From: Cyanobacteria bacterium GSL.Bin1
Lineage (GTDB): Bacteria > Cyanobacteriota > Cyanobacteriia > Cyanobacteriales > Rubidibacteraceae
Direction of reading: 5' to 3'
DNA: 64,000 nt
Assembly: GCA_009909085.1 (NCBI GenBank)
Contig: JAAANX010000033.1
Location: forward strand, 1 to 64,000
Part shown: piece after piece, positions 50,447 through 59,252 of the stretch
Position numbering within the stretch: position 1 is the stretch's first letter
Layout: every line of letters begins with the position of its first letter
Notes under the pieces: model-generated
The model's database searches: none
The model's input: only the letters and a program-made list of their open reading frames with translations
What the model was told of the DNA's origin: nothing
Translations under genes and position numbers: made by a program

Positions 50447-51379
50447 ATGCGGATTTTAATCATGGGTGGTACCCGTTTTATTGGGGTTGCCCTAACTAAA
50501 ATTTTAGTCGAACAAGGACATGAAGTAACCTTATTTAATCGAGGGAATAAACCCTCTCCTCTTGAGGGGGTGAAAGAAATTCATGGTGATAGAAAAGATC
50601 CAGAACAACTCAAAGAAAGGTTGGCAACAGCAAGTTTTGATGCCATTTTTGATAATAATGGAAGAGAATTAAGTGATACACAACCCTTAGTAGAGTTATT
50701 TAAGGATCAAATTGAACATTTTGTTTATGTTAGTTCGGCAGGGGTTTATTTAAAGTCGGATCAAATGCCTCACTATGAAGCGGATGCGATTGATCCGAAA
50801 AGTCGCCACAAAGGAAAACATGATACAGAAACCTATTTAAGTGAAATGGGGGTTCCTTGGACCTCTGTGCGCCCGGTTTATATATATGGGGCAGGGAATT
50901 ATAATGATTTGGAAGCGTGGTTTTTTGATCGGATTGTGCGCGATCGCGCAATTCCGATTCCCGGTCATGGCGAACATATGACTCAACTGGGTCATGTCCA
51001 AGACTTAGCCTATGCCATGGCATCAATTTTAGGGAATAAAAAAGCCTTGGCACAAGTTTATAATATTTCAGGCGAACGTTATGTTACTTTTAATGGGATT
51101 GCTCGCGCTTGTGCAAAAGCGATTGGAAAATCTCCCGATCATTTAAAGTTAGCTCACTATAATCCTAAGGATTTTGACTTTGGTAAAAAGAAAGCCTTTC
51201 CCTTACGAACGCAACACTTTTTTGCCGATATTAGTAAGGCAAAAATGGATTTAGGTTGGCAACCCCAATACGATTTAATTAGCGGCTTAAAAGAATCTTT
51301 TGAAAAAGATTATCTCGCTCAAAATCGTCACGAAGCCGAGATTGATTTTTCCCTTGATGACCAGATTCTTTCCGCCTAA
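50447..51379 (+). CDS. NAD-dependent epimerase/dehydratase-like protein, CSP41-type
   Basis: 310 aa, atypical short-chain dehydrogenase. The dinucleotide motif GGTRFIG (residues 6-12) is clear, and VYVSSAGVYL and VPWTSVRPVYIYG follow. The catalytic Tyr-x-x-x-Lys region reads SRHKGKHDTETYL, so Tyr is replaced. This matches plastid and cyanobacterial CSP41-like proteins that bind RNA more than catalyse. The role here is inferred from family. It is monocistronic. Confidence 0.85.
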   Translation: MRILIMGGTRFIGVALTKILVEQGHEVTLFNRGNKPSPLEGVKEIHGDRKDPEQLKERLATASFDAIFDNNGRELSDTQPLVELFKDQIEHFVYVSSAGVYLKSDQMPHYEADAIDPKSRHKGKHDTETYLSEMGVPWTSVRPVYIYGAGNYNDLEAWFFDRIVRDRAIPIPGHGEHMTQLGHVQDLAYAMASILGNKKALAQVYNISGERYVTFNGIARACAKAIGKSPDHLKLAHYNPKDFDFGKKKAFPLRTQHFFADISKAKMDLGWQPQYDLISGLKESFEKDYLAQNRHEAEIDFSLDDQILSA

Positions 51380-51414
51380 AAAAAGACAACGAGCCCGGGG
51401 AAAAGCTTGATTCG

Positions 51415-51462
51415 GGAAAAAGGATCAAGGAACTGCTTCAATCCCTTTGTCCTTTCTCCCTT
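51415..51462 (-). terminator. Weak candidate terminator after the DUF3086 gene
   Basis: Read on the minus strand, AAGGA-xx-AAGG pairs with CCTT-xx-TCCTT with two mismatches, followed by TTTTCCC. It lies just past the DUF3086 stop and could end the MlaE-DUF3119-DUF3086 transcript. Confidence 0.3.
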
Positions 51463-51492
51463 TCGCTTCCTCACCCAGTTTTCTTTCAAAGA

Positions 51493-52572
51493 TCAAAAGT
51501 CATAACTCGGAGAATCTTGAAAATCTTTGGCAAACGCTAGCCATAGCGGAAACTGCAGTAAAGAAAGATCCACTTCATTTTCACTTTGGTCAATAATAAT
51601 CAATGGTAGATCTTCATCCTCGACAATACGATCCGCTCTCTGAACCAGTGATTCTGGACTTTCAAACAAGACCACTCCCCGATTGGGTCCAAAATCGCTC
51701 CGAGAAATACCTAAACAATCTTGTAGCCCACGACGCCATTCCCCTAATCGTTCCGGGGAATCTGCTAAAACCAGGGTGCGCAACTGTTCTCCATACAGCT
51801 CTCGCAACACAGCAATAATCGCAGAAGCCACTAAAATATTCTGTAAACGACTCCCCATTGTAGGAATTGTCCCTCTCCCTGCTAGGGTGAAAAACCATTC
51901 CTGAGCGCGATCGGCATGAACCGGTTCAAACGTCCGCCGTAATTGCCAGGGGGGACCATAATAATCGGGAAAAGTTCGATATTGATCGAGTAAGGTCCGA
52001 ATTTGTCGAGCTTCTTCTTCCCATTCTTGTTGGGCAAATTGTGGGAAAGCCTTTTTCGGTTCCGGTGGCGGTGTAGCCGGTAGCGGATTTTCTTCGGCAA
52101 CGGGTTCTTCTAAGCTGGGTAAATCGAGTTGTTCAGCAGCAACCGCTAAATCCTGTAAACTTCCGACGAGATAGTCTTTGAAGCCTTGCACTCGTACTGC
52201 TAGTTCTTGAGAAACCCCGGCAAAAGTAGTGCGCATTTCTTCGGTCGCGCGATCGCGCCGTCGTTCTAACTGCTCAACCGACTGTTGCAAATTTTGCCGT
52301 TTTTCTTCTAGTTCTTGCACACCCTGTTGGATCATTTGCGCGATCGCGCGCTTGACAGCAGCCGTTTCCTCGGCAATACGTTGTTGTTTTTGGGCTTCTA
52401 GGGTTTTAATTTCTTGTTCTAATTGTGCTTTTTGGGCTTGTAACTGTTCTAAATCAGCGCTTAAATCCACTGCAGGAAAGTCCTGTTGATTGGTTTTCAA
52501 CAGGGCTTGTTCATGAATATTTTTCCGGTTTTGATCAATGGGTTGGGGAGAGTTAGATTCTTCAATTGGCAT
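51493..52572 (-). CDS. DUF3086 family protein
   Basis: 359 aa. A long coiled coil (about 35-130: LEQLQAQKAQLEQEIKTLEAQ) precedes a conserved globular part with EEARQIRTLLDQYRTFPDYYGPPWQLRRTFEPVHADRAQEW, split over two helices, and an ending with EDLPLIIIDQSENEVDLSLLQFPLW. This is the cyanobacterial DUF3086 family, of unknown function. It is the last gene of MlaE-DUF3119-DUF3086, 29 bp after DUF3119. The linkage suggests a role in envelope lipid transport, not shown directly. Confidence 0.85.
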   Translation of the reverse strand: MPIEESNSPQPIDQNRKNIHEQALLKTNQQDFPAVDLSADLEQLQAQKAQLEQEIKTLEAQKQQRIAEETAAVKRAIAQMIQQGVQELEEKRQNLQQSVEQLERRRDRATEEMRTTFAGVSQELAVRVQGFKDYLVGSLQDLAVAAEQLDLPSLEEPVAEENPLPATPPPEPKKAFPQFAQQEWEEEARQIRTLLDQYRTFPDYYGPPWQLRRTFEPVHADRAQEWFFTLAGRGTIPTMGSRLQNILVASAIIAVLRELYGEQLRTLVLADSPERLGEWRRGLQDCLGISRSDFGPNRGVVLFESPESLVQRADRIVEDEDLPLIIIDQSENEVDLSLLQFPLWLAFAKDFQDSPSYDF

Positions 52573-52601
52573 AAATGAATTACTTTTATTATTTATTATT
52601 T

Positions 52602-53051
52602 TTATCGTGAATTAGGGATTGCTTCTGAACGATCAAGTTTTATTTTTTCTTCTAAACACTGCTTTAATTGTTTGGGACTAAAGAGAACGGGAACAAAATG
52701 AATACTTTTAACTTCGCGGAAGTAAAACAAAATCGGGACAGACGGCCAAAAAATCTTCCAATTTGACCAATCCTCATAAGGAAATTGGCGGATTCGTTTT
52801 TCGGAACGATAAACCTCAAGCGAAGTTTCCGTAAAAGCGAGTCTGATAATAACCGTTTGTAACATCAAGAAAAATGAAAACAAACTAATAATTATGCCTA
52901 AAATAACTCCAACCAAAGCCAAAATTTTGCTGCTGAAGACAAGGGTATTGCCCAGGAAAATCAAAGCCAGCCCAATCACGAAAACAGCGAGTGATAACCG
53001 ATAATCAGGAGATAACGTGATCGTTTTTGAGGTAGAAGGAGAAGATGTCAT
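52602..53051 (-). CDS. DUF3119 family membrane protein
   Basis: 149 aa. Two spans (LSLAVFVIGLALIFLGNTLVF and ILALVGVILGIIISLFSFFLML) are followed by a basic soluble part ending in VPVLFSPKQLKQCLEEKI with SVPILFYFREVKSIHFVPV. This matches DUF3119, a cyanobacterial family next to MlaE-like permease genes. The function is unknown. It lies between the permease (38 bp upstream) and DUF3086 (29 bp downstream) in one operon. Confidence 0.85.
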   Translation of the reverse strand: MTSSPSTSKTITLSPDYRLSLAVFVIGLALIFLGNTLVFSSKILALVGVILGIIISLFSFFLMLQTVIIRLAFTETSLEVYRSEKRIRQFPYEDWSNWKIFWPSVPILFYFREVKSIHFVPVLFSPKQLKQCLEEKIKLDRSEAIPNSR

Positions 53052-53089
53052 GATTAATAAACCTCATATCTAGTATTTTTTCTATCGTC

Positions 53090-53878
53090 TCATGAAACTC
53101 CTTGAAACGCACTGCCTGCCCCTTGAAACATCAGCCAGGATAATAAGAAATTCGCAATAAAAATCGCTAATAAGGCAGTGACAACTGCCGTTGTTGTCGA
53201 TTGTCCCACTCCTTTTGCCCCACCGGTGGTGGTTAACCCCCAACTACAACCAATAATTGCAATTAAAGCGCCGAAAACGCTAGCTTTAATCAAGGCACTG
53301 ACTAAATCCCACAATTGTAAAAAATTTTTAGCCGAATCTAAAAAAACCGTATCGGAGAGATTATAGACAGTGGTTGCAATTAGTAACCCTCCTGCCATCC
53401 CTGTCATTAGCGATAAAATGGTGAGAATAGGCAACATTGTACAACAGGCAATCATCCTGGGAATGACCAAATATTCGATTGGATCTGTCTTGAGAACATA
53501 AAGGGCGTCAATTTGTTCAGTTACTTGCATGGTACCAATTTCAGCAGCAAAAGCAGAGCCAACTCTCCCCGCAATGACCACTGCGGTTAAAACCGGTGCC
53601 AATTCTCGCGTTAGCGCGATCGCGAGCACCCCTCCGACAGCGGTTCCCGCGCCAAAATTAATAAACTCCCGTGCCACCTGAATCGTAAATACCATACCGA
53701 CAAAACTTGCTGTAATCAAAGCAATAACAAGGGAATCAGGACCCACGACCGCCATTTGTTCTAAGGTATTGCGACGATGAATTTTGTGGGGTTGTAAGTG
53801 TAACAGGAGTTGTCCCCCTAAAAATAGTGCTGCCACGACCCGCTGCACCCATGACCCTAACCCGGTTTTCAACGTCAT
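53090..53878 (-). CDS. MlaE/YrbE family lipid ABC transporter permease
   Basis: 262 aa, integral membrane. The MlaE signature includes ITASFVGMVFTIQVAREFINFG, ALTRELAPVLTAVVIAGRVGSAFAAEIGTMQVTEQIDAL (split) and GAKGVGQSTTTAVVTALLAIF. MlaE permeases move phospholipids or glycerolipids across the envelope; the plastid counterpart is TGD1. The ATPase and MCE-domain partners are not in the window. It starts 13 bp after the chemoreceptor gene, matching the gene order slr1044-slr1045 that I recall in Synechocystis. Confidence 0.9.
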   Translation of the reverse strand: MTLKTGLGSWVQRVVAALFLGGQLLLHLQPHKIHRRNTLEQMAVVGPDSLVIALITASFVGMVFTIQVAREFINFGAGTAVGGVLAIALTRELAPVLTAVVIAGRVGSAFAAEIGTMQVTEQIDALYVLKTDPIEYLVIPRMIACCTMLPILTILSLMTGMAGGLLIATTVYNLSDTVFLDSAKNFLQLWDLVSALIKASVFGALIAIIGCSWGLTTTGGAKGVGQSTTTAVVTALLAIFIANFLLSWLMFQGAGSAFQGVS

Positions 53879-53891
53879 TTGATTAGTGATT

Positions 53892-56588
53892 CTATTTATC
53901 TTCAGGATTAACGCGGAATCGTTCCACCGAAGCCAAAAGATCCCCCGCTAAACTTACCAAATTTTGGAGTGCAGTTGAAACCTGCTGCGATTCTTGAGAG
54001 GTTCCTTGTGCTGTCATTTCTACCGATTGCATCACCTGCGCTACCGATTGAGCGGTTTCTGATTGTTCCACTGTATCAGCCGTAATCGACTGGACAAGAG
54101 AGTCAATGCGATTAGAAACTTGAATAATATCTTCCAAGGCATTTTTGGCTTGTTCCGCCCGTTCTGTTCCCTCAATTACCTGTTGGGTTCCTTCTTCCAT
54201 CGCAATCATCACCGAGCTGGTTTCACTTTGAATTTGCAGTACAATTTTTTCAATCTCCCGCAAAGACTTCGTTGAACGGTCAGCAAGCTGTCGGACTTCA
54301 TCAGCAATTACGGCAAAGCCCCGTCCGGCTTCTCCCGCACGCGCTGCCTCAATGGAGGCGTTTAAGGCTAAGTTGTTCGTCCGAGTGGCAATTTGGGAAA
54401 TGACCGAAACAATCTTAGAAATTTCTTGAGAAGATTCGGCAAGACGCTTCACTTTGCGGGTACTTTGCGCCACGGTTTCTCGAATTTGGAGAATCCCAGC
54501 CACGGTACTATCCACCGCTTCTCCTCCTTTGAGTGCTGTTTCTGAGGCAGTACGAGCAACCGATTCCGCTTCTTTGGCATTATCCGCAACCCGTTGAATG
54601 GACTCTGTCATCATCTGTGCTGAATTCAAACTGACGGCTAACTCTTCGGCTTGTCGCAGGGCATCTTCCGATAATCCGCCGGCAAAAGAGGCACTTTCCG
54701 CTGCCCCTTCATTCACTTGTCGAGCCGCTTCTTTCACCTGTTGTACAATTGTACGGAGACTACGAATGGTTAAGTTAAAGGCATCAGCAACTGCACCGAG
54801 AACGTCGGCACTCACCTGCGCCTGAACCGTTAAGTCTCCTCGGGCTGCCCCCTCTACATCATCGAGTAAGCGAATCACTTGACGCTGTAAATCTTCTTTT
54901 GCTTGTTCTTGTTCTTGGGCTTTGCGTTGGGCTTCATTCATTGTTGTAGAGACCACTCGCGTCATCTGGTTGAAACCGGACGCCAATTGCCCAAATTCGT
55001 CTTGAGAATAGACTGTGGCTTTCGCATCAAGATTTCCTTGCTGAACGGCATATAACTGTGCTTGTAAATCGCTAGTAGAACGTTTAATTTGCTTAACGAC
55101 CACACCACCCATTACCCAAGTAACGGCACCGCTAGCAGCACCTCCCACTAATCCAACTGCACTTGATTTGACCAAGTTACCCAAAAAGGTCGGTTTATTT
55201 TCTCCAACTGTGGATAGAGCAAAACTTCCTACGGCAACTACTACAGCAGAGGCAATTCCCACAGCACCCGAGAAGATTTTTTGTTTTTTCGCTAAAGAAG
55301 CATTTTCTAAAAAGGCAAGTGACCCTTGTTCCTGTTCAACAACAGGTTCGTCATCTTGGCTGCTGCCATCTAACGAGCGATCTGCCCCTACTTCACGAGT
55401 CTCTGCCGTATTAAATAATTCAGCACCTTGCCTTTGCTCAGGAGAACTGGCAAATAAGCCTTGACCGCCACCTGTATGATTTTCATCAGTTAAGATTGCG
55501 CTCTCTTCCTCTGAAAAGGCATCAAGGGTTTCTTGGCTGGTTACTGTTTCGTGATCGTGACCCTGAGGACTTTCTTGATTTTGCGAAAAAGCACCAGAAG
55601 ACCCCCCTTGGCCGGAGGATTTCGTGTGACCCTCACTCAAATTAGCAGACTGTTCTGTTGGCTGGGGTTGTATGTAACCAAAAGTATGCAAATCATCATC
55701 TTCCCCGTCTTCTAGAAAGTCTTCATCATCAGTATATTGATCAAAGTCAAATTCTTCCTCAATCAAGCTAGCATCTGTACTATCCCCTTCTGAAAATGAT
55801 GCTGATGCAGCGTTTTGAGTATGCGAAAGAAGCGTGCCTTGATTTTGTGAATCATCATTGCCACTAGTAGAACCAGTACTATGATTGAAGCGAGTTGGAG
55901 CTTGATTCTCTAAATTTTGCGAGTCTTGAGAATGAAATGAGTTGGTCATGTCTGATGCTTCTAAATTAGTGACCTCTTCATCTTCTTCATCAAAATCATC
56001 ATTTAATGCAGAAATAGCAGTCACTTCATCTTCTGACAACTCAGTAAAGGGATTGACTGGTTCTCCTTCTGTCGTAGCGTTGGCAGGAGCCTCATCAAAA
56101 GGATCTGCTAAATCCTGACTTAAATCCCCTGTATATTCATCTTCATCGTCTTCAAACTCTGAGTTTTCTTCCTCTGACCAAATCTCCGTTATATCTTCTC
56201 CGTCAGATCCAGATTGAACGATATGCGTTGTTGAGGTTGTCGACCATTGACTGGTATTTGTGGTTGCGGGTGCTTGAGTTGATGCAGCAGAAAAGTTTTC
56301 AACTCCTTCTCTTTCCCATTGCTCAACTGTTTCCAACCCGGAATTAGCGCATTCAATATAATCTTCGTTGTCGGTGTTTTGAATCACTAAATTATATTGT
56401 TCTTTAGCGCCTTCAAGGTTTTGAAAATAACAATAAATATGACCTCTCAGGAGTAAAAATTCTGGATCATTGGGTGACTCCTGAACTAACTTTTCAATGA
56501 TTTCTGCTGCCTCTTCATAGTTGTCTGTGATATAAGCCGTCTTGGCTCGCTCATATTCTTGTTGGTTTTTGTGGGTCCTTGATGCCAT
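53892..56588 (-). CDS. Methyl-accepting chemotaxis protein of the Tax/Pil system (PilJ-type)
   Basis: 898 aa. A TPR-like N-terminus (about 5-75) is followed by a long acidic, low-complexity region (about 80-430), then two membrane spans ([22 protein letters not shown] and [27 protein letters not shown], split), HAMP-like segments, and the MA signalling domain (about 640-890) with the hairpin-tip motif [36 protein letters not shown] (quoted in parts of the tip). Long acidic linkers and TPRs occur in cyanobacterial PilJ relatives. The receptor would signal through a CheA-type kinase not in this window. Confidence 0.93.
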   Translation of the reverse strand: MASRTHKNQQEYERAKTAYITDNYEEAAEIIEKLVQESPNDPEFLLLRGHIYCYFQNLEGAKEQYNLVIQNTDNEDYIECANSGLETVEQWEREGVENFSAASTQAPATTNTSQWSTTSTTHIVQSGSDGEDITEIWSEEENSEFEDDEDEYTGDLSQDLADPFDEAPANATTEGEPVNPFTELSEDEVTAISALNDDFDEEDEEVTNLEASDMTNSFHSQDSQNLENQAPTRFNHSTGSTSGNDDSQNQGTLLSHTQNAASASFSEGDSTDASLIEEEFDFDQYTDDEDFLEDGEDDDLHTFGYIQPQPTEQSANLSEGHTKSSGQGGSSGAFSQNQESPQGHDHETVTSQETLDAFSEEESAILTDENHTGGGQGLFASSPEQRQGAELFNTAETREVGADRSLDGSSQDDEPVVEQEQGSLAFLENASLAKKQKIFSGAVGIASAVVVAVGSFALSTVGENKPTFLGNLVKSSAVGLVGGAASGAVTWVMGGVVVKQIKRSTSDLQAQLYAVQQGNLDAKATVYSQDEFGQLASGFNQMTRVVSTTMNEAQRKAQEQEQAKEDLQRQVIRLLDDVEGAARGDLTVQAQVSADVLGAVADAFNLTIRSLRTIVQQVKEAARQVNEGAAESASFAGGLSEDALRQAEELAVSLNSAQMMTESIQRVADNAKEAESVARTASETALKGGEAVDSTVAGILQIRETVAQSTRKVKRLAESSQEISKIVSVISQIATRTNNLALNASIEAARAGEAGRGFAVIADEVRQLADRSTKSLREIEKIVLQIQSETSSVMIAMEEGTQQVIEGTERAEQAKNALEDIIQVSNRIDSLVQSITADTVEQSETAQSVAQVMQSVEMTAQGTSQESQQVSTALQNLVSLAGDLLASVERFRVNPEDK

Positions 56589-56711
56589 TTCCCGTTGTGC
56601 CTCCCAATTTGCTATTTAATAATAAATTTTTCTCAGGAGAGATGATTTTTTTGAATTTTATAAGAGGGTAAAGACCGCCTCTCCAGCTTAACTTTATCCT
56701 AAATAAATTAG

Positions 56712-56744
56712 ACTCAGTTTTCTCCCGAAACTGAGTATTTTTTT
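56712..56744 (+). terminator. Intrinsic terminator inside the Tax operon, oriented against it
   Basis: ACTCAGTTT (56712-56720) pairs with AAACTGAGT (56728-56736), followed by ATTTTTTTTAGG on the plus strand. The operon is transcribed on the minus strand, so the strong U8 tract points the other way. It could stop an antisense transcript coming from the receptor gene. On the minus strand the stem is followed only by CTAATTTATTT. Confidence 0.6.
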
Positions 56745-57286
56745 TAGGCAGCCCACCGCGCTGAACGCAAAATTGCTGAAGGATTGAGTAAGAGTAAAGA
56801 AGAATTGTCGAGTTCCCATTCTCCTTTAATAAAAGGAGCCATTTCATCAGATAAGTTACTGGGAAGTTCTAATTCTTCTGGTTCAAGCCATTCCATACCA
56901 GTAATTTTCTCGACTGCTAGTCCCATCATCATTTCTTGCTCTTCGATTGTAATAACAGGAATTTCAGATCGCTCAGTTGTTAAGACGCCAGGGTCTCCTA
57001 AAAACTTTCCTAAATCAGCAACCCAAATCACTTGTCCTCGGAGATTCATTGTACCCAATAAGAGGACAGAAGCATTAGGAATCGGCGTAATTAAGTTTGG
57101 GGATTGGGAGACAACTTCTCGAATGCCAGTTGCGGGAATTGCGAGTTCGGTTTGCGAAGGAAGATGAAGTCGTAAATGCAATTCTCCTTCTGGCGGTTCG
57201 TATGACTGGAGGTCTGAACTCAGGTCATCTTCTGGATTAAAAGAAGAGATTGAGGCGTTTTCATTAAATTCTGCCGGATTAGTCAT
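56744..57286 (-). CDS. CheW-like coupling protein (PilI-type)
   Basis: 180 aa, one CheW domain (about 35-175): LHLPSQTELAIPATGIREVV, NLRGQVIWVADLGKFLG and VITIEEQEMMMGLAVEKITG. It links the receptor to the histidine kinase. An acidic N-terminal tail of 30 residues precedes the domain. Followed by the receptor gene after 155 bp that contains a terminator-like hairpin, and preceded by the response regulator gene. Confidence 0.92.
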   Translation of the reverse strand: MTNPAEFNENASISSFNPEDDLSSDLQSYEPPEGELHLRLHLPSQTELAIPATGIREVVSQSPNLITPIPNASVLLLGTMNLRGQVIWVADLGKFLGDPGVLTTERSEIPVITIEEQEMMMGLAVEKITGMEWLEPEELELPSNLSDEMAPFIKGEWELDNSSLLLLNPSAILRSARWAA

Positions 57287-57298
57287 TACAATTTCACT

Positions 57299-57670
57299 CT
57301 ATCCCCTTAGCAACTGCTTAATCGTGCCGATTAGTTCTGTGGGCTCAAACGGTTTGGCAATATAAGCATCCGCGCCTTGTTTCATTCCCCAGTATTTATC
57401 AAATTCTTCTCCTTTAGAAGAACACATAATAACCGGGACATTTTCGGTATTAGGGTCAGTCTTAATTTGACGACAGACTTCATAGCCATTCATCCGAGGC
57501 ATGACAATATCTAAAACAACGATATCAGGTGGTTGCGTTTTAATTTGTTCTAAGGCTTCCACTCCATCCCCAACACTGATGACAGACGCATTTAACCCAC
57601 TCCCTTTTAGTAAATCGGAAATCATCTGTCTCTGGGTTACACTATCTTCAACGACTAAAACAGTACTCAT
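57299..57670 (-). CDS. CheY-like response regulator (PilH-type)
   Basis: 123 aa, a single receiver domain with all key residues: Glu-Asp in VVEDS (8-9), phosphoacceptor Asp54 in VLDIVMP, Ser in MCSSK, and Lys106 in IAKPFEP. It should be phosphorylated by the Tax CheA kinase and affect pilus motors. It is 12 bp upstream of the CheW gene, so translation is probably coupled. Confidence 0.93.
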   Translation of the reverse strand: MSTVLVVEDSVTQRQMISDLLKGSGLNASVISVGDGVEALEQIKTQPPDIVVLDIVMPRMNGYEVCRQIKTDPNTENVPVIMCSSKGEEFDKYWGMKQGADAYIAKPFEPTELIGTIKQLLRG

Positions 57671-57818
57671 ATAATTGTGTGTCCTTACTACGGGCTTAAA
57701 CTGTGACTAAGATTGGTGTTTCATTTTAATCCGATTCTAATGGAATTTGGACGGTTGTGATGATAGAAAATGTAACTAGATTTCTTTAAATCATTATATA
57801 TTGTGATCTATATCTAGT

Positions 57819-59018
57819 TTATTGACCATATTCATGTAAAATTTTTAGCAAATCGGTTTCAGTAATGGGTTGTGCTAAAAAACTGGTTACTCCTAAATGC
57901 TGGGCTCTGATCAAACGAAGCGGATCCAAAGTTTCTGGAATCAACAGAACAATCGGTGTCGTTGCCAACGTTGGAATATTTCTTAAACTATAGCTCAGTT
58001 GTTCCCCCGACCAAGTAGATATCTCTAAGGCACAGAAAATTAGACAAGGCTGCGATCGCGCAACCAGACTGAGTGCTGAAATGGGATCATCAATGATTGT
58101 AGTAGTATATCCTTGAGATTTTAAAATATCTTTAATTTGTTGACTAACTTGCTTTTCTTCATTGATGCAAACAACTTGATTAGAGGAAGGGGATTGATCG
58201 ATTGTCGAGTAATCAACACTCAACTCTGTCCAAAGTTCTTCTTCTGCCAACAGTTGTAACCAGCCTCGCTGGATGTAGGGATAAAGTGCTTGGCTAATGG
58301 TCAGTAAGTTTTTATTGAGATAACGAGCAATTCGCCGTAATGAGAGTTGACCCTGACACGCTACAGCTAAGCTACGATAGGCAGAAAAAGTCAAGGCTTG
58401 CTTGAGTTCATTTGTCTTGATGATCAGGGGACATTGCTCCGGAGAAGTAATATAGGGATAAAGCTGTTTCCATTGTTGCAATTCTCGTGTTACTTGTCTT
58501 AAATTTGGAGTGACTTCAATCGTAGCAAGCTGAGGTTGGAGCACAGTTTTACGCTCAAAAATAAAGTGTCCCTGATTTAAACTTAATAAATCAAATAAGG
58601 TTTCATGCACAATATGCTCAAGAATCTGTATGGCTTGTTCAGAAGTCAGAATCTGATGCTCAAGAAGGACCCATAAATAGTTATATTCAGGTAAAACTCT
58701 TCCTGTTGTCTGGAAAGAGTCGATGGGCAAAGGAATATTCTCAATTTTTGGTAAATATTCCACAGTTGCTTCTACTTGATAGCGACGAAGATAATCTTGT
58801 AAACGTTGTAAATGGAGGTGATTTTGGTTAATTGTATAAGTCAGTTGTCCCTTACTGAAAAAGAGCAACCAAAAGGAAGGCTTAGTGCCAGTGGGAGAAG
58901 ATTGGTTTTGACTGGGAAATGCTGAGGTCGTTTCGATTAAGAGTTGTCCGGTGTATTGACCACGCTCAATCCACTCTAATAAGCTACGGATATCAAATTC
59001 ATGCAAGCTACCATACAT
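57819..59018 (-). CDS. PatA-like protein with DUF4388 and degenerate receiver (PilG-type)
   Basis: 399 aa. The N-terminal DUF4388/PATAN module (about 1-100: LHEFDIRSLLEWIERGQYTGQLLIE, split) and middle helices precede a C-terminal receiver-like domain (about 280-399). There the phosphoacceptor region reads LIFCALEIS in place of LDxxMP and the conserved Lys reads AQPITE, so both phospho-Asp and Lys are missing. First gene of the Tax operon. Its signal may come from binding, not phosphorylation. Confidence 0.88.
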   Translation of the reverse strand: MYGSLHEFDIRSLLEWIERGQYTGQLLIETTSAFPSQNQSSPTGTKPSFWLLFFSKGQLTYTINQNHLHLQRLQDYLRRYQVEATVEYLPKIENIPLPIDSFQTTGRVLPEYNYLWVLLEHQILTSEQAIQILEHIVHETLFDLLSLNQGHFIFERKTVLQPQLATIEVTPNLRQVTRELQQWKQLYPYITSPEQCPLIIKTNELKQALTFSAYRSLAVACQGQLSLRRIARYLNKNLLTISQALYPYIQRGWLQLLAEEELWTELSVDYSTIDQSPSSNQVVCINEEKQVSQQIKDILKSQGYTTTIIDDPISALSLVARSQPCLIFCALEISTWSGEQLSYSLRNIPTLATTPIVLLIPETLDPLRLIRAQHLGVTSFLAQPITETDLLKILHEYGQ

Positions 59019-59252
59019 AAGATTTAGTGAAAACTCCTATCAGTGACCGAAGGGCAAAATTAATAACGAAATTCATTCTGCTAGAGAGAGATTGAAAAAA
59101 CTAGGGCTTGTCCACCTAAATTATGAAAGTAAGTTAAGATCAATCCCATTGCCTGTTGTATCCCTGATGTCTTTTCCTACAAAAACGGATTCACGGTATG
59201 TAAAATTTAGCAGAAGCCAAGTGAGTAAAACATAAAAAAGAGGATTAGGGTC

